Positions 8,799 through 16,646 of a stretch of DNA of 64,000 bases are shown one piece after another. Both the position numbers and the translations under genes were made by a program. The notes beneath the pieces are model-generated. The model saw only the letters and a list, made by a program, of their open reading frames with translations. It made no database searches and had not been told where the DNA came from. The stretch comes from Lachnospiraceae bacterium (lineage in GTDB: Bacteria > Bacillota > Clostridia > Lachnospirales > Lachnospiraceae). Location of the stretch: assembly GCA_022652545.1 (NCBI GenBank), contig JALCRM010000004.1:102610-166609 (forward strand), given 5' to 3'. Numbering within the stretch: position 1 is the first letter of the stretch; the number at the start of each line of letters is the position of its first letter.

Positions 8799-10778
8799 TC
8801 AGCGCAGCGTATAGACATATACGGTGTAGGGTGAGGACGGGTCCGTGTACGAAGCGTGCAGGAGCAGCCCCTCCTCGTCCGCATTTGAAATATCGATCCT
8901 GGAAAAAACATATTTACAGCCCAGTGCCTTCAGCGCCTTCTCGTCGATGGCGATCCGGCTGTCCGCGGGGCGGTAATTGCGCACGGCCTGCACGATCGAA
9001 TCCTCATAGCCGGAGTACAGGTAGCAGCGCGCGCCCCAGTCATCGTAATAGACCCGCGTGGCGGGACGGAGGTCGAGCGCCGGCGCGATCACCCTGCGGA
9101 ACGCATCCTTGTAGCTCTGCGGGTAAAATCCCAGATACCCGTCCAGGGTCGCAATGCCGTTGTACTCTAGTACTGCCGGGTGAAATCCGTAGGCGACCGC
9201 CCACTCGGTCCCTGTGTCTGTAGCGGTGCCTGTACCTGCCGCCGTATCCGTACCTGCCGCCGTATCCGCTGCGGTACCGCTCTCTTCCGGGGCGGCTGCC
9301 TTTTCCGTTACCGCCGAAGGCGTGCCATCTGTCAGAGACAGGTCGCCCGCCTGGTAGTGCAGGTCCTGCTTGATCTTTTCAAACAGGCCGGTCGAATAGA
9401 ATTCCCCGTAGCTCAGTTCGTCCGTCTGCTTTCCCTTTGTCTTCAGGTAAAAAGCCTTAGCTGTGCTGCGCAGGTCATTGTAATCGTTCGCCGTGAGCAG
9501 CACGACGGCGATCGCGGCCAGGCACATCGCCGGTGCCGCAAAACGGCAGACGGCGCGCAGCATGCCCTCCGGTCTCCGGGAGCCGCCCGTCTTCCCGTCT
9601 TTTCCTCCGGCCGTCACCTTGATGCCATACTCCCCGTAGCGGCAGATCCGTATGCAGACCAGGAAAAACGACGCATACCAGAGAAACGGATTGAAGAAGA
9701 CCGTCCGGTTGAACTGGAACCCTTTGAGCGGCGGCAGCAGTTTCTCAAACAGGCCGCGGAAAGCGGGACTGTAGTAAAGTCCGTAGATAACACTGTTAAA
9801 AACAAGGAGCAGTGCGCACAGATTGTAGAGATCGCGGAAGATGCGGCGGCCCTGTCCCCGGACGATGTAGCGCACGTTCAGGAAGATAAAATAGCCCGCA
9901 CATACGGGCAGTACAAACCTTGCGTGCGCGTCCGACACATGCATCATCCCGTTCCTGAAAACGTCCGCGATCACCTGCAGGATCTCCCCCGGGCGCAGGT
10001 CTCCCGCCTGCATCGTAGAGCGGATCGACAGTGTGTGTGAAAAGAGCATCTGGGAGAAGAGCCGGTATTCAAACAGGACCGTCCCGGCGCCGAAGGCGAC
10101 AGTACCCGCCAGGATGCGCAGCGGCGGTTTCCTGTCCCTGATCCAGAGCCAGAGGAAAGCCACCGCAAAATAGGCGAGCAGGAAAAAACCGAAGTAGGAA
10201 AAATAGCACAGGAACGGGCTTGCAAACAGTCCGAGCAGGGCCGGAACAGCCTGCTTTTTTCCCGCCGCGCGGTACAGCCGCACCATCAGCCAGAGGATGA
10301 GAGGGATCGAAGCAAACTCGATCCCGAACGCGGGAAACAGGTTGAGCACGCCGTAGGCAAAACCGCAGAGCGCAACGATCGCCTTCTCCGGCGCCGCAAA
10401 GGCAGACGCGTTGGTCCTGCCCTTCAGCAACACTTCCCCGGCCAGCAGGCCGAACGAAAACATGGACAGAATGACCTTGACGAACCAGCAGACGATATAG
10501 GCCGGAAAAGACGGCAGCAGCCAGTAGATGATCCCCGCAAGCGACAGTTCGGACGGCAGCACATCGCGGCTCACGCCGCCGAGGAACGGCGCTGCCGTGC
10601 CGTGCAGGAAAAAGCTGCCCGTGTTCCTGAGCATACGGTACTGTGCCTCGAACAGGTCGAGGTTGTCGTGCACGCCGATCACCGCATTCTCGCCTTCCGC
10701 GATGTACAGGGCGGCTGCGGCAGCCAGAAAAGCGCCGATCAGGATCCTATACCAGTTTTGTTTTACCCGGTGAAGCAT
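8799..10778 (-). CDS. YkoS/YfhO-like GT-C membrane protein (DUF6044-type)
   Basis: The 659-residue protein has about eleven helices followed by an extracytoplasmic C-terminal domain containing EYNGIATLDGYLGFYPQSYK, a signature I associate with Bacillus YkoS/DUF6044 proteins. The GVHDNLD motif after the first helix is the likely GT-C acidic loop. In Bacillus and Listeria such proteins work with a CsbB/YkoT-type GT2 partner to glycosylate teichoic acid or a similar polymer outside the cell. That partner lies 2 bases upstream here. Residues about 490-525 form a Thr/Gly/Ala-rich insertion that includes an exact 18-bp tandem repeat in the DNA and looks like a recent expansion. Confidence 0.75.
   Translation of the reverse strand: MLHRVKQNWYRILIGAFLAAAAALYIAEGENAVIGVHDNLDLFEAQYRMLRNTGSFFLHGTAAPFLGGVSRDVLPSELSLAGIIYWLLPSFPAYIVCWFVKVILSMFSFGLLAGEVLLKGRTNASAFAAPEKAIVALCGFAYGVLNLFPAFGIEFASIPLILWLMVRLYRAAGKKQAVPALLGLFASPFLCYFSYFGFFLLAYFAVAFLWLWIRDRKPPLRILAGTVAFGAGTVLFEYRLFSQMLFSHTLSIRSTMQAGDLRPGEILQVIADVFRNGMMHVSDAHARFVLPVCAGYFIFLNVRYIVRGQGRRIFRDLYNLCALLLVFNSVIYGLYYSPAFRGLFEKLLPPLKGFQFNRTVFFNPFLWYASFFLVCIRICRYGEYGIKVTAGGKDGKTGGSRRPEGMLRAVCRFAAPAMCLAAIAVVLLTANDYNDLRSTAKAFYLKTKGKQTDELSYGEFYSTGLFEKIKQDLHYQAGDLSLTDGTPSAVTEKAAAPEESGTAADTAAGTDTAAGTGTATDTGTEWAVAYGFHPAVLEYNGIATLDGYLGFYPQSYKDAFRRVIAPALDLRPATRVYYDDWGARCYLYSGYEDSIVQAVRNYRPADSRIAIDEKALKALGCKYVFSRIDISNADEEGLLLHASYTDPSSPYTVYVYTLR
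9232..9267. repeat. Tandem 18-bp repeat within the YkoS-like gene
   Basis: Two exact head-to-tail copies of GTACCTGCCGCCGTATCC are present at 9232-9249 and 9250-9267. They are in frame and extend the Thr/Gly/Ala-rich insertion; the flanks carry degenerate related units. Confidence 0.85.
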
Positions 10779-10780
10779 CG

Positions 10781-11761
10781 TCAGCTCCTGCCCTCCGCCG
10801 CGCCGTGATCCTTCCCCGCGCTGCGCTCCAGTTCGCGGCGGTATCCGGCGTTCAGTTCATTGCGCCTTATCTCGAAATTCCTGCGGTCTTCACGCTCCAT
10901 GTTGGAAAGGATGAGGCCGGAGAACAGCGACTGGACAGCCGCCAGCATGACAAAACAGCAGACGAAGAGCGTGGGGAATTTGGCCACCGCACCCGTCGCG
11001 AGATACGCCTTCAGTACCGGAATGAAGAAGCCGACGGAAAGGGCCGCGAGGACCAGCGAAAAGAAGCCGAAGAAGGCCAGGGGCCTGTAGTTCTTGTAAA
11101 GCGTGAAGATCATGCGGAGCACGCGGAAGCCGTCGCTGTAGGTATTGAGTTTGGATTTGCTGCCTTCCGGACGGTCCCTGTACTGCACCACCACGTTGTC
11201 GATCTGCATTCTGTTGTAGATGGCGTGGATCGTCATCTCCGTTTCGATCTCAAAGCCGTTCGAGAGCACGGGAAATGTTTTGACAAAATCGTAGCTGAAG
11301 GCGCGGAAGCCGGTCATGATATCCCGGACATTGCTTTCAAAAAGCCGGTTGATCGTACTGCGCACGAGGGAGTTCCCCAGGTTGTGGAAGGGGCGTTTGT
11401 TCTCGGTGAAATAGGTCGAGGAAAGACGGTCGCCGACGACCATGTCCGCGTTCTTTTCCAGTACCTTCTCTACCATCTCCGGAGCCGCGTCCATCGGATA
11501 CGTGTCGTCTCCGTCCACGATCACATAGCACTGCGCGTCGATCTCCCGGAACATCCGGCGTATGACGTTGCCTTTGCCCTGCATGTACTCTTTCCTTACG
11601 ACAGCTCCCGCGGCGGAAGCCAGCGCGGCCGTTCCGTCCGTGGAATTGTTGTCATAGACATAGACCACCGCCTCAGGCAGCGCGGCCTTTGTGTCGGCCA
11701 CCACCTTGGCGATCGTCAGCGACTCGTTGTAGCAGGGGATCAGAACTGCGATCCTGTCCAT
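10781..11761 (-). CDS. GT2 polyprenyl-phosphate glycosyltransferase, YkoT/CsbB-like
   Basis: The 326-residue protein starts at the ATG at 11761 with GAAGGAG 6 bases upstream. The N-terminal GT-A domain shows LIPCYNESLTI, YDNNSTDGT and the metal-binding VDGDDTYP, as in dolichol- or undecaprenyl-phosphate sugar synthases. Two C-terminal membrane helices (about residues 230-300) anchor it. It is predicted to transfer a sugar from a nucleotide donor onto undecaprenyl phosphate on the cytoplasmic face. With a flippase and the adjacent GT-C protein this forms the three-component extracytoplasmic glycosylation scheme known from teichoic acid glycosylation. Operon order is MBOAT, this gene, YkoS-like, radical SAM. 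Confidence 0.85.
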   Translation of the reverse strand: MDRIAVLIPCYNESLTIAKVVADTKAALPEAVVYVYDNNSTDGTAALASAAGAVVRKEYMQGKGNVIRRMFREIDAQCYVIVDGDDTYPMDAAPEMVEKVLEKNADMVVGDRLSSTYFTENKRPFHNLGNSLVRSTINRLFESNVRDIMTGFRAFSYDFVKTFPVLSNGFEIETEMTIHAIYNRMQIDNVVVQYRDRPEGSKSKLNTYSDGFRVLRMIFTLYKNYRPLAFFGFFSLVLAALSVGFFIPVLKAYLATGAVAKFPTLFVCCFVMLAAVQSLFSGLILSNMEREDRRNFEIRRNELNAGYRRELERSAGKDHGAAEGRS

Positions 11762-11780
11762 ACATTCTCCTTCCGTTACT

Positions 11781-13259
11781 TCAGAATCCCTGGTAGATGA
11801 ATTCGGAAGTACTGTAACCCGGTCCGTACTTACCAAGCAGTATGACATAAAACAGCAGCGCAAACCATATGATCCAGCGGACTGCGCCCGGCTTTTCCGC
11901 TATCCTGTCGCGCAGCGGTCTCTTCTGCTGCAGCACGGAGGCAGTAAACAGAACGGCGACAGAGACCAGCAGCACCGTAAAGTCGATCCAGTCGAGCCCC
12001 AGGCCGAACAGGCTCCCGTCCGCAAGGATCTGCGGATTCCATACGGATATGCCCCGCCGCAGCATGTGCACGGCGGCACCGGCGCTCTCCGCCCTGAAAA
12101 ACACGTTGCCGATATTGACCAGGAAAAAGGTCCTTACGATGCGGAAGGTGTCGGCTGCCCGCCCTTCCATGGGAATGTGCAGCTTCGGAAGGAATTTTTT
12201 CCAGAACGGCAGCGTCACTTCTCCGAATACGATATAGAACCAGTGCAGCAGACCGGCACCGATGACATACTTGATGTTGCCGCCGTGCCACAGTCCTACG
12301 GACAGCCACAGGATGAACATGGCCGTGAAGGTGGTAAGCTGTTTTCCGGCCTTCCTGCCGAACCTTTCACGGTTCGCCTTTCCCAGCCGGGTAAAAAGTC
12401 CGGAGCGCAGCAGCGGATAAAACACGTAATCCTTCATCCAGATGCCCAGCGTGATGTGCCACCTGCGCCAGTATTCGGAGATGGACTTCGAAAAGAACGG
12501 TGTGCTGAAGTTTTCCGGCAGTTTGATTCCCAGCGTCTGGGAAAGTCCGATCACAATGTCCATGCAGCCGGAGAAATCCGCGTAAAGCTGGATCGTAAAG
12601 AGCACCGCACCGACCCAGATATAGGCGCCGCCGTATTGTGTGTAATTGTCAAAGATCGTATTGGCCGGCACAGCGGCGTATTCCGAGATCACGAGTTTCT
12701 TGAAAAAGCCCCAGACCATGCGCTGCATGCCCTTCGTGACCTGCTCGTAATCAAAGCGGTGCGGCTCGTACAGCTGCGCCCCGCTCTCGCGGTACAGCTG
12801 TATGGGGCCGGAGATCATCGTCGGAAAGTAGAAGCCGTACAGCGCCAGTCTGAAAAAGTTGTCCTGGCATTCCGCGATCCCGTTGTATACGTCGATGGCG
12901 TAACCCGCCAGGATGAATGTGTAAAAGGACAGTCCGAGGGGCACCGCGATGCCGCCTCCGAATCTGAGATATTTCAGCGCAGCCAGCACGCCGATGAGCA
13001 GCAGTACATCCAGCAGCAGCCATGCCGTCTTTCCGCGCGTCTGTCCGCTCTCCTGCGCTTTCTTCATGCGCTGCGTACAGAGAAACGTCACTGCCACGGC
13101 CGCGGCCGGCCACAGGATCAGCCAGCCGTTCCCGGACAGCAGATAAAACAGGATGCTGGCCGAAAGCAGCAGCACCCACTGCAGCCTGCCGGGAAGAATA
13201 TAATACAGGCACAGCAGCACCGCATAAAAACACAAAAAGTAAAACGAGGTGATCTCCAT
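11781..13259 (-). CDS. MBOAT-family O-acyltransferase (DltB/AlgI-like), first copy
   Basis: The 492-residue protein starts at the ATG at 13259 with GGAAGG upstream. It has about a dozen membrane helices and the MBOAT core: SGPIQLY, DFSGCMDI, EYWRRWHITLG and the catalytic histidine in VGLWHGGN. MBOAT proteins pass an acyl group across the membrane to a polymer, working with an SGNH/DltD/AlgX-type partner. This copy heads the operon with the GT2 and YkoS-like genes, so it may acylate the sugar those proteins add. It is diverged from the second MBOAT at 15240-16646 and is not a recent duplicate. Acyl donor and acceptor are unknown. Confidence 0.88.
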   Translation of the reverse strand: MEITSFYFLCFYAVLLCLYYILPGRLQWVLLLSASILFYLLSGNGWLILWPAAAVAVTFLCTQRMKKAQESGQTRGKTAWLLLDVLLLIGVLAALKYLRFGGGIAVPLGLSFYTFILAGYAIDVYNGIAECQDNFFRLALYGFYFPTMISGPIQLYRESGAQLYEPHRFDYEQVTKGMQRMVWGFFKKLVISEYAAVPANTIFDNYTQYGGAYIWVGAVLFTIQLYADFSGCMDIVIGLSQTLGIKLPENFSTPFFSKSISEYWRRWHITLGIWMKDYVFYPLLRSGLFTRLGKANRERFGRKAGKQLTTFTAMFILWLSVGLWHGGNIKYVIGAGLLHWFYIVFGEVTLPFWKKFLPKLHIPMEGRAADTFRIVRTFFLVNIGNVFFRAESAGAAVHMLRRGISVWNPQILADGSLFGLGLDWIDFTVLLVSVAVLFTASVLQQKRPLRDRIAEKPGAVRWIIWFALLFYVILLGKYGPGYSTSEFIYQGF

Positions 13260-13277
13260 CGTTCGGTCGCCTTCCGG

Positions 13278-13306
13278 TTGAAAAACCGCTCCCGCAGCGT
13301 TAACAT
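13278..13306 (+). promoter_or_regulatory. Predicted sigma-A promoter for the VOC gene
   Basis: TTGAAA at 13278-13283 and TAACAT at 13301-13306 are separated by 17 bases. Transcription would start about 20 bases before the ATG at 13335, which also supports that start over the upstream in-frame ATGs. Confidence 0.5.
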
Positions 13307-13334
13307 GATGCTTATGGACGTCGGGGATGCGCAC

Positions 13335-13739
13335 ATGCTGAATTTAAAAGTACACCACGTAGGCTACTTAGTCAAAAAATCGGCGCCGGCAAAGGAGGCT
13401 TTTCTTTCCCTCGGCTGGCGCACTGAACAGGATTTTGTCCGCGATGATGCGCGCGGGATCGATATCTGTTTTCTCATTAAGGACGGTCTGCGCATCGAAC
13501 TGATCTGTCCGTTCCGCAGCGATTCCACAGTCAGCGGCCTGCTGAAGCGGATCCCGAACGGTCCCTACCATATCTGCTATCTCAGCCGTTCCCTGGAACA
13601 GGACGGCAGTACGCTGCGGGATCTCGGCTTCCTGCCGATCGGGGATCCTGCCCCTGCTCCCGCCTGCGGCGGTCACCCGGTGCAGTTTTTCATACATCCT
13701 GCCATGGGCATGATCGAGCTGCTCGGTGAGGACGCCTGA
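13335..13739 (+). CDS. VOC (glyoxalase/methylmalonyl-CoA epimerase-like) protein
   Basis: The protein has 134 residues. The start HHVGYLVKK, the LI....RIELI strand and the FFIHPAMGMIELL end match the paired beta-alpha-beta-beta-beta vicinal oxygen chelate fold of methylmalonyl-CoA epimerases and glyoxalases. His8, Glu at about residue 59 and the C-terminal Glu in IELL are plausible metal ligands. The ATG at 13335 follows a predicted promoter. The open frame extends far upstream but is antisense to the MBOAT there and not coding. It lies between two acylation operons. A role in making or epimerising the acyl group carried by the ACP is speculation. Confidence 0.75.
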   Translation: MLNLKVHHVGYLVKKSAPAKEAFLSLGWRTEQDFVRDDARGIDICFLIKDGLRIELICPFRSDSTVSGLLKRIPNGPYHICYLSRSLEQDGSTLRDLGFLPIGDPAPAPACGGHPVQFFIHPAMGMIELLGEDA

Positions 13740-13800
13740 TCTGATCCCGACGTTTATGACGAAAGTTTTTGCTGCCTGACGGTCCTTTGCGGACGACCGC

Positions 13801-14046
13801 TCACTTTGCGAGCTTCGCTTCGACTGCGTCCGCCATCTCACCGACGTTCTTCATCGTCACGACTTCTCCCATACTGAAGCGTATTCCGAATTCCTGCTCG
13901 ACCGCAGCGATCAGATTGATGTGCTCCAGGCTGTCCCAGCCATCGATATCGGCGCTCGTCGTAGCGTCGTTCACCGTAATGTCCGCGTCGTCGAACACGT
14001 CCCTGAAAACTCCGTTCAGTCTCTCGAAGATCTGTTCTCTGCTCAT
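13801..14046 (-). CDS. Stand-alone acyl carrier protein
   Basis: This 81-residue acidic protein has the phosphopantetheine attachment motif GWDSLEH, with Ser39 as the attachment residue. Length and helical pattern match a discrete ACP or DltC-like carrier. It is last in the operon FkbH, MBOAT, DHHW, ACP, 31 bases after the DHHW stop. In FkbH systems the HAD enzyme loads a glyceryl unit from 1,3-bisphosphoglycerate onto such an ACP. In the Dlt system the equivalent carrier presents D-alanine to the MBOAT DltB. The arrangement points to a carrier for polymer acylation, not fatty acid synthesis, whose genes are absent here. Confidence 0.88.
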   Translation of the reverse strand: MSREQIFERLNGVFRDVFDDADITVNDATTSADIDGWDSLEHINLIAAVEQEFGIRFSMGEVVTMKNVGEMADAVEAKLAK

Positions 14047-14077
14047 ATCTGCCTCCGGAATGATGCGCTGCGCTTTT

Positions 14078-15226
14078 TTACTGCGCGGCAGCCTGTTTTG
14101 CGCCTATCCCCGTCGTGATCGAGAAATTCAGCATGTTGTTGAGATAGCGTTCGACAGTCTCATAGATCACGATCTTCGGCTGTTCTTCTTCCAGCTGGGA
14201 AAGCGCATAGTTGTAATAAAAGCCTTCATAGACATTGTTGAAGCGCAGCGCCACATAGGGAGCCATCATCGTGGAAAAAGAATCGCCGATGATAAAGACC
14301 TTGCGGTCGTCTTCCCCGCCGTCGGTGCAGGTGTAGCGGAAAACAGTGAGCGCGTCGTTGTGTTCGCTCGTGATCGCGTGCTCCGCTATTCCCTCCAGCA
14401 CGGGGGCCGGATCGTCCTTCAGCTGGTTGCCGAGGTGGAGCAGGCGCGCCAGGTCATATACGGGTACATGGCCGTCCGAACGTTCCACGGTGGAAAGATC
14501 CGGCAGTTCTTCCACATCCAGCGTCTTCAGGAGTTCGCGGGCGCCGATGTAGGACCCCAGGTTGTTCCAGTGTGTATCGTACTTATAGTAGAGCTGGTCC
14601 TGCGGATTGGCTGCCTTGTAATCCTCAATCGTCTCATAAGGGCAGACCACCGTGAGGTCCGTGTTTTTCTGCAGATACTCGACCACCTGGTCCTCGCGTC
14701 CCCGGGAAGTTAGTCTTCCGTAGCTGTCCGGCATATATTCCGCGTATGCGCGCTCCTTGTTCGGGCAGACCATGATGACGAACTGCATGCCCCTCGAAGA
14801 AAGTTCGTCCCTCGCTGCGGTCATGTTCTGCGCGATCTGCTGCAGCTGCTCTTCGGTAAACAGGTTCGTGCCTTCGTAGTCGGCGATGGGATCTTCCCCG
14901 TTCACCTGGGAGCCCTTGTAGAAGAGCCAGCCCTTTTTGCCTATGATCACGCTGTCCGACTGGGTGCTGTGCAGCACCTTGTATTCCGCAAGTCCGTTCA
15001 CAGTGAGCAGCGCGTCGCGGAACGGCAGGTTGTCGCTGAAATAGGATTCAAACAGGTTCGGGTAGGTCGTCAGGGTGGCTGCCGAAAGGACCGGCCTCTG
15101 GGCGAGCTGCCGGTTCTCGCTGTCTGCGGAGACCGTCATTTTCCCGAATACCGCGGACAGAAGCAGCGGCAACGCGACCGCGGCTGCAAACACCGTTATG
15201 TAAAAAACACGTACGGACTTCTTCAT
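14078..15226 (-). CDS. DHHW/AlgX-like SGNH-fold surface protein
   Basis: The 382-residue protein starts at the ATG at 15226 with GGAGAGG 5 bases upstream. An N-terminal hydrophobic helix (about residues 5-25) acts as signal anchor. The extracellular part has the DTHWN motif (near residue 220) and IIGDSFS (near residue 315), the two catalytic blocks of DHHW and AlgJ/AlgX-type polysaccharide O-acetyltransferase partners. These proteins complete transfer of the acyl group exported by an MBOAT; the cognate MBOAT is immediately upstream, 13 bases away. Its position corresponds to DltD in the D-alanylation operon. The acyl group and acceptor polymer are not visible from sequence. Confidence 0.85.
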   Translation of the reverse strand: MKKSVRVFYITVFAAAVALPLLLSAVFGKMTVSADSENRQLAQRPVLSAATLTTYPNLFESYFSDNLPFRDALLTVNGLAEYKVLHSTQSDSVIIGKKGWLFYKGSQVNGEDPIADYEGTNLFTEEQLQQIAQNMTAARDELSSRGMQFVIMVCPNKERAYAEYMPDSYGRLTSRGREDQVVEYLQKNTDLTVVCPYETIEDYKAANPQDQLYYKYDTHWNNLGSYIGARELLKTLDVEELPDLSTVERSDGHVPVYDLARLLHLGNQLKDDPAPVLEGIAEHAITSEHNDALTVFRYTCTDGGEDDRKVFIIGDSFSTMMAPYVALRFNNVYEGFYYNYALSQLEEEQPKIVIYETVERYLNNMLNFSITTGIGAKQAAAQ

Positions 15227-15239
15227 TGTGACCTCTCCA

Positions 15240-16646
15240 TCAGAATTTGGCATAGATGAACGGATTGTATGTGTTGCTCGCCATCATGACGATGCTGCAG
15301 AGCAGAACGCAGAGACAGAACACCGCTTCCGGCATGCTGTTTTTCCAGTCCGCCGTAAGCTTTCTGCAGCGTCCGCACTGCATGACAGACTGCAGCAGTC
15401 CGCAGCCGAGAACGGCAAGTACGCCGGCAATGACCGACTGTGTTGTCAGGATCTGACCCATATGAACGCCCGAAATCGTATATTTCCAGGGCAGCAGCAT
15501 GCGGAGCACCATGGCAAAGCCGAACCGCACCGAGCCGACCCGGAAAAACACCCAGCCGATCGTGAAGATCAGTACCGCGTAGATGTGGGACAGCACTTTG
15601 GATCTGTCGAGTACTTTCTTCAGACCCATGCGCTCGATGATCATAAAGAAGCCGTGATATATGCCCCAGCCGACAAAGTTCCAGCTGGCGCCGTGCCAAA
15701 GGCCCGTCACGGCAAAGACCACGAACAGATTGACGTAGGTGCGGATCTTTCCTCTGCGGTTGCCGCCCAGCGGAATGTACAGATACTCACGGAACCATGT
15801 GCCCAGCGTGATGTGCCAGCGCCTCCAGAACTCCGTGATCGATTTGGAAATATAAGGATAGTTGAAGTTCTCCGGGATGTCGAAGCCCATCATCCGGCCT
15901 ATCCCGATGGCCATATCCGTGTATCCGGAAAAGTCGTAATAGAGTTCCAGCGTATAAAACGCCGCGCCGATCCACGCCTGAGCGCCGTTCATATTCGTCA
16001 CGTCCATGGCGAAGATCACATCTACCGGTTTGGCCAGCACGTTGGCGATGATCACTTTTTTGCCGAGGCCGTAGATGAAGCGGCGGAAGCCTTCCGCAAA
16101 ACCGTCCTTCGTCATGACGCGTTCGGTCAGCTGCGCCTCCATCTCGCTGTAGCGCGCGATGGGACCGGACACCAGCCTGGGGAAAAAGGACAGGAACAGT
16201 GCGAATTTCAGCGGACTCTTCTGCACGGGGAAACGCCCCCTGTACAGGTCGATGATGTAGGTCAGCGCCGAGAAGGTAAAGAATGAAATGCCGAGAGGCA
16301 TTCCGAATGTCGTCATCGGAATGGAGGTGTGCAGGATGTGATTGACCGTGTTGATGGCAAAGTTCGCGTACTTGTAATAGCCCAGCAGGCCGAGGTTGCC
16401 GACCAGCGCCAGGATCAGCACCAGTTTCTTCTCCGCACCTGCGCGGGACAGCCAGAGCCCCAGCGCCCAGTTCATCAGGATGGACAGAAGGAGCAGGACA
16501 ATGTACTGCGGATCCCCCCACGCGTAGAACAAAAGACTGGCGATGAGCAGCAGGATGTTCTGGTATTTCGGCGGCCGGATCAGAACACACAGCAGCAGTA
16601 CGACCGGCATGAATATCCACAGGAACACGAATGAACTGAATGACAT
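15240..16646 (-). CDS. MBOAT-family O-acyltransferase (AlgI-like), second copy
   Basis: The 468-residue protein has the full MBOAT signature: SGPIARYSEME, DFSGYTDMAIG, EFWRRWHITLGTW, IPLGGNRRG and the catalytic histidine in TGLWHGASW. This is the canonical AlgI/PatA arrangement. Its ATG (16646) overlaps the FkbH stop codon by one base (TGATG), so translation is coupled, and the DHHW partner follows closely. The genomic set FkbH-MBOAT-DHHW-ACP implies the acyl donor is an ACP-bound hydroxyacid. Alginate-type systems are instead thought to use acetyl-CoA. The precise group is inference and could be glyceryl, lactyl or a derivative. Confidence 0.9.
   Translation of the reverse strand: MSFSSFVFLWIFMPVVLLLCVLIRPPKYQNILLLIASLLFYAWGDPQYIVLLLLSILMNWALGLWLSRAGAEKKLVLILALVGNLGLLGYYKYANFAINTVNHILHTSIPMTTFGMPLGISFFTFSALTYIIDLYRGRFPVQKSPLKFALFLSFFPRLVSGPIARYSEMEAQLTERVMTKDGFAEGFRRFIYGLGKKVIIANVLAKPVDVIFAMDVTNMNGAQAWIGAAFYTLELYYDFSGYTDMAIGIGRMMGFDIPENFNYPYISKSITEFWRRWHITLGTWFREYLYIPLGGNRRGKIRTYVNLFVVFAVTGLWHGASWNFVGWGIYHGFFMIIERMGLKKVLDRSKVLSHIYAVLIFTIGWVFFRVGSVRFGFAMVLRMLLPWKYTISGVHMGQILTTQSVIAGVLAVLGCGLLQSVMQCGRCRKLTADWKNSMPEAVFCLCVLLCSIVMMASNTYNPFIYAKF

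Noticed and set aside
13740..13800. Terminator between VOC and ACP genes
   Set aside because: A short CGGTC/GACCG pairing exists but has no T run on either strand and a loop that is poorly placed.
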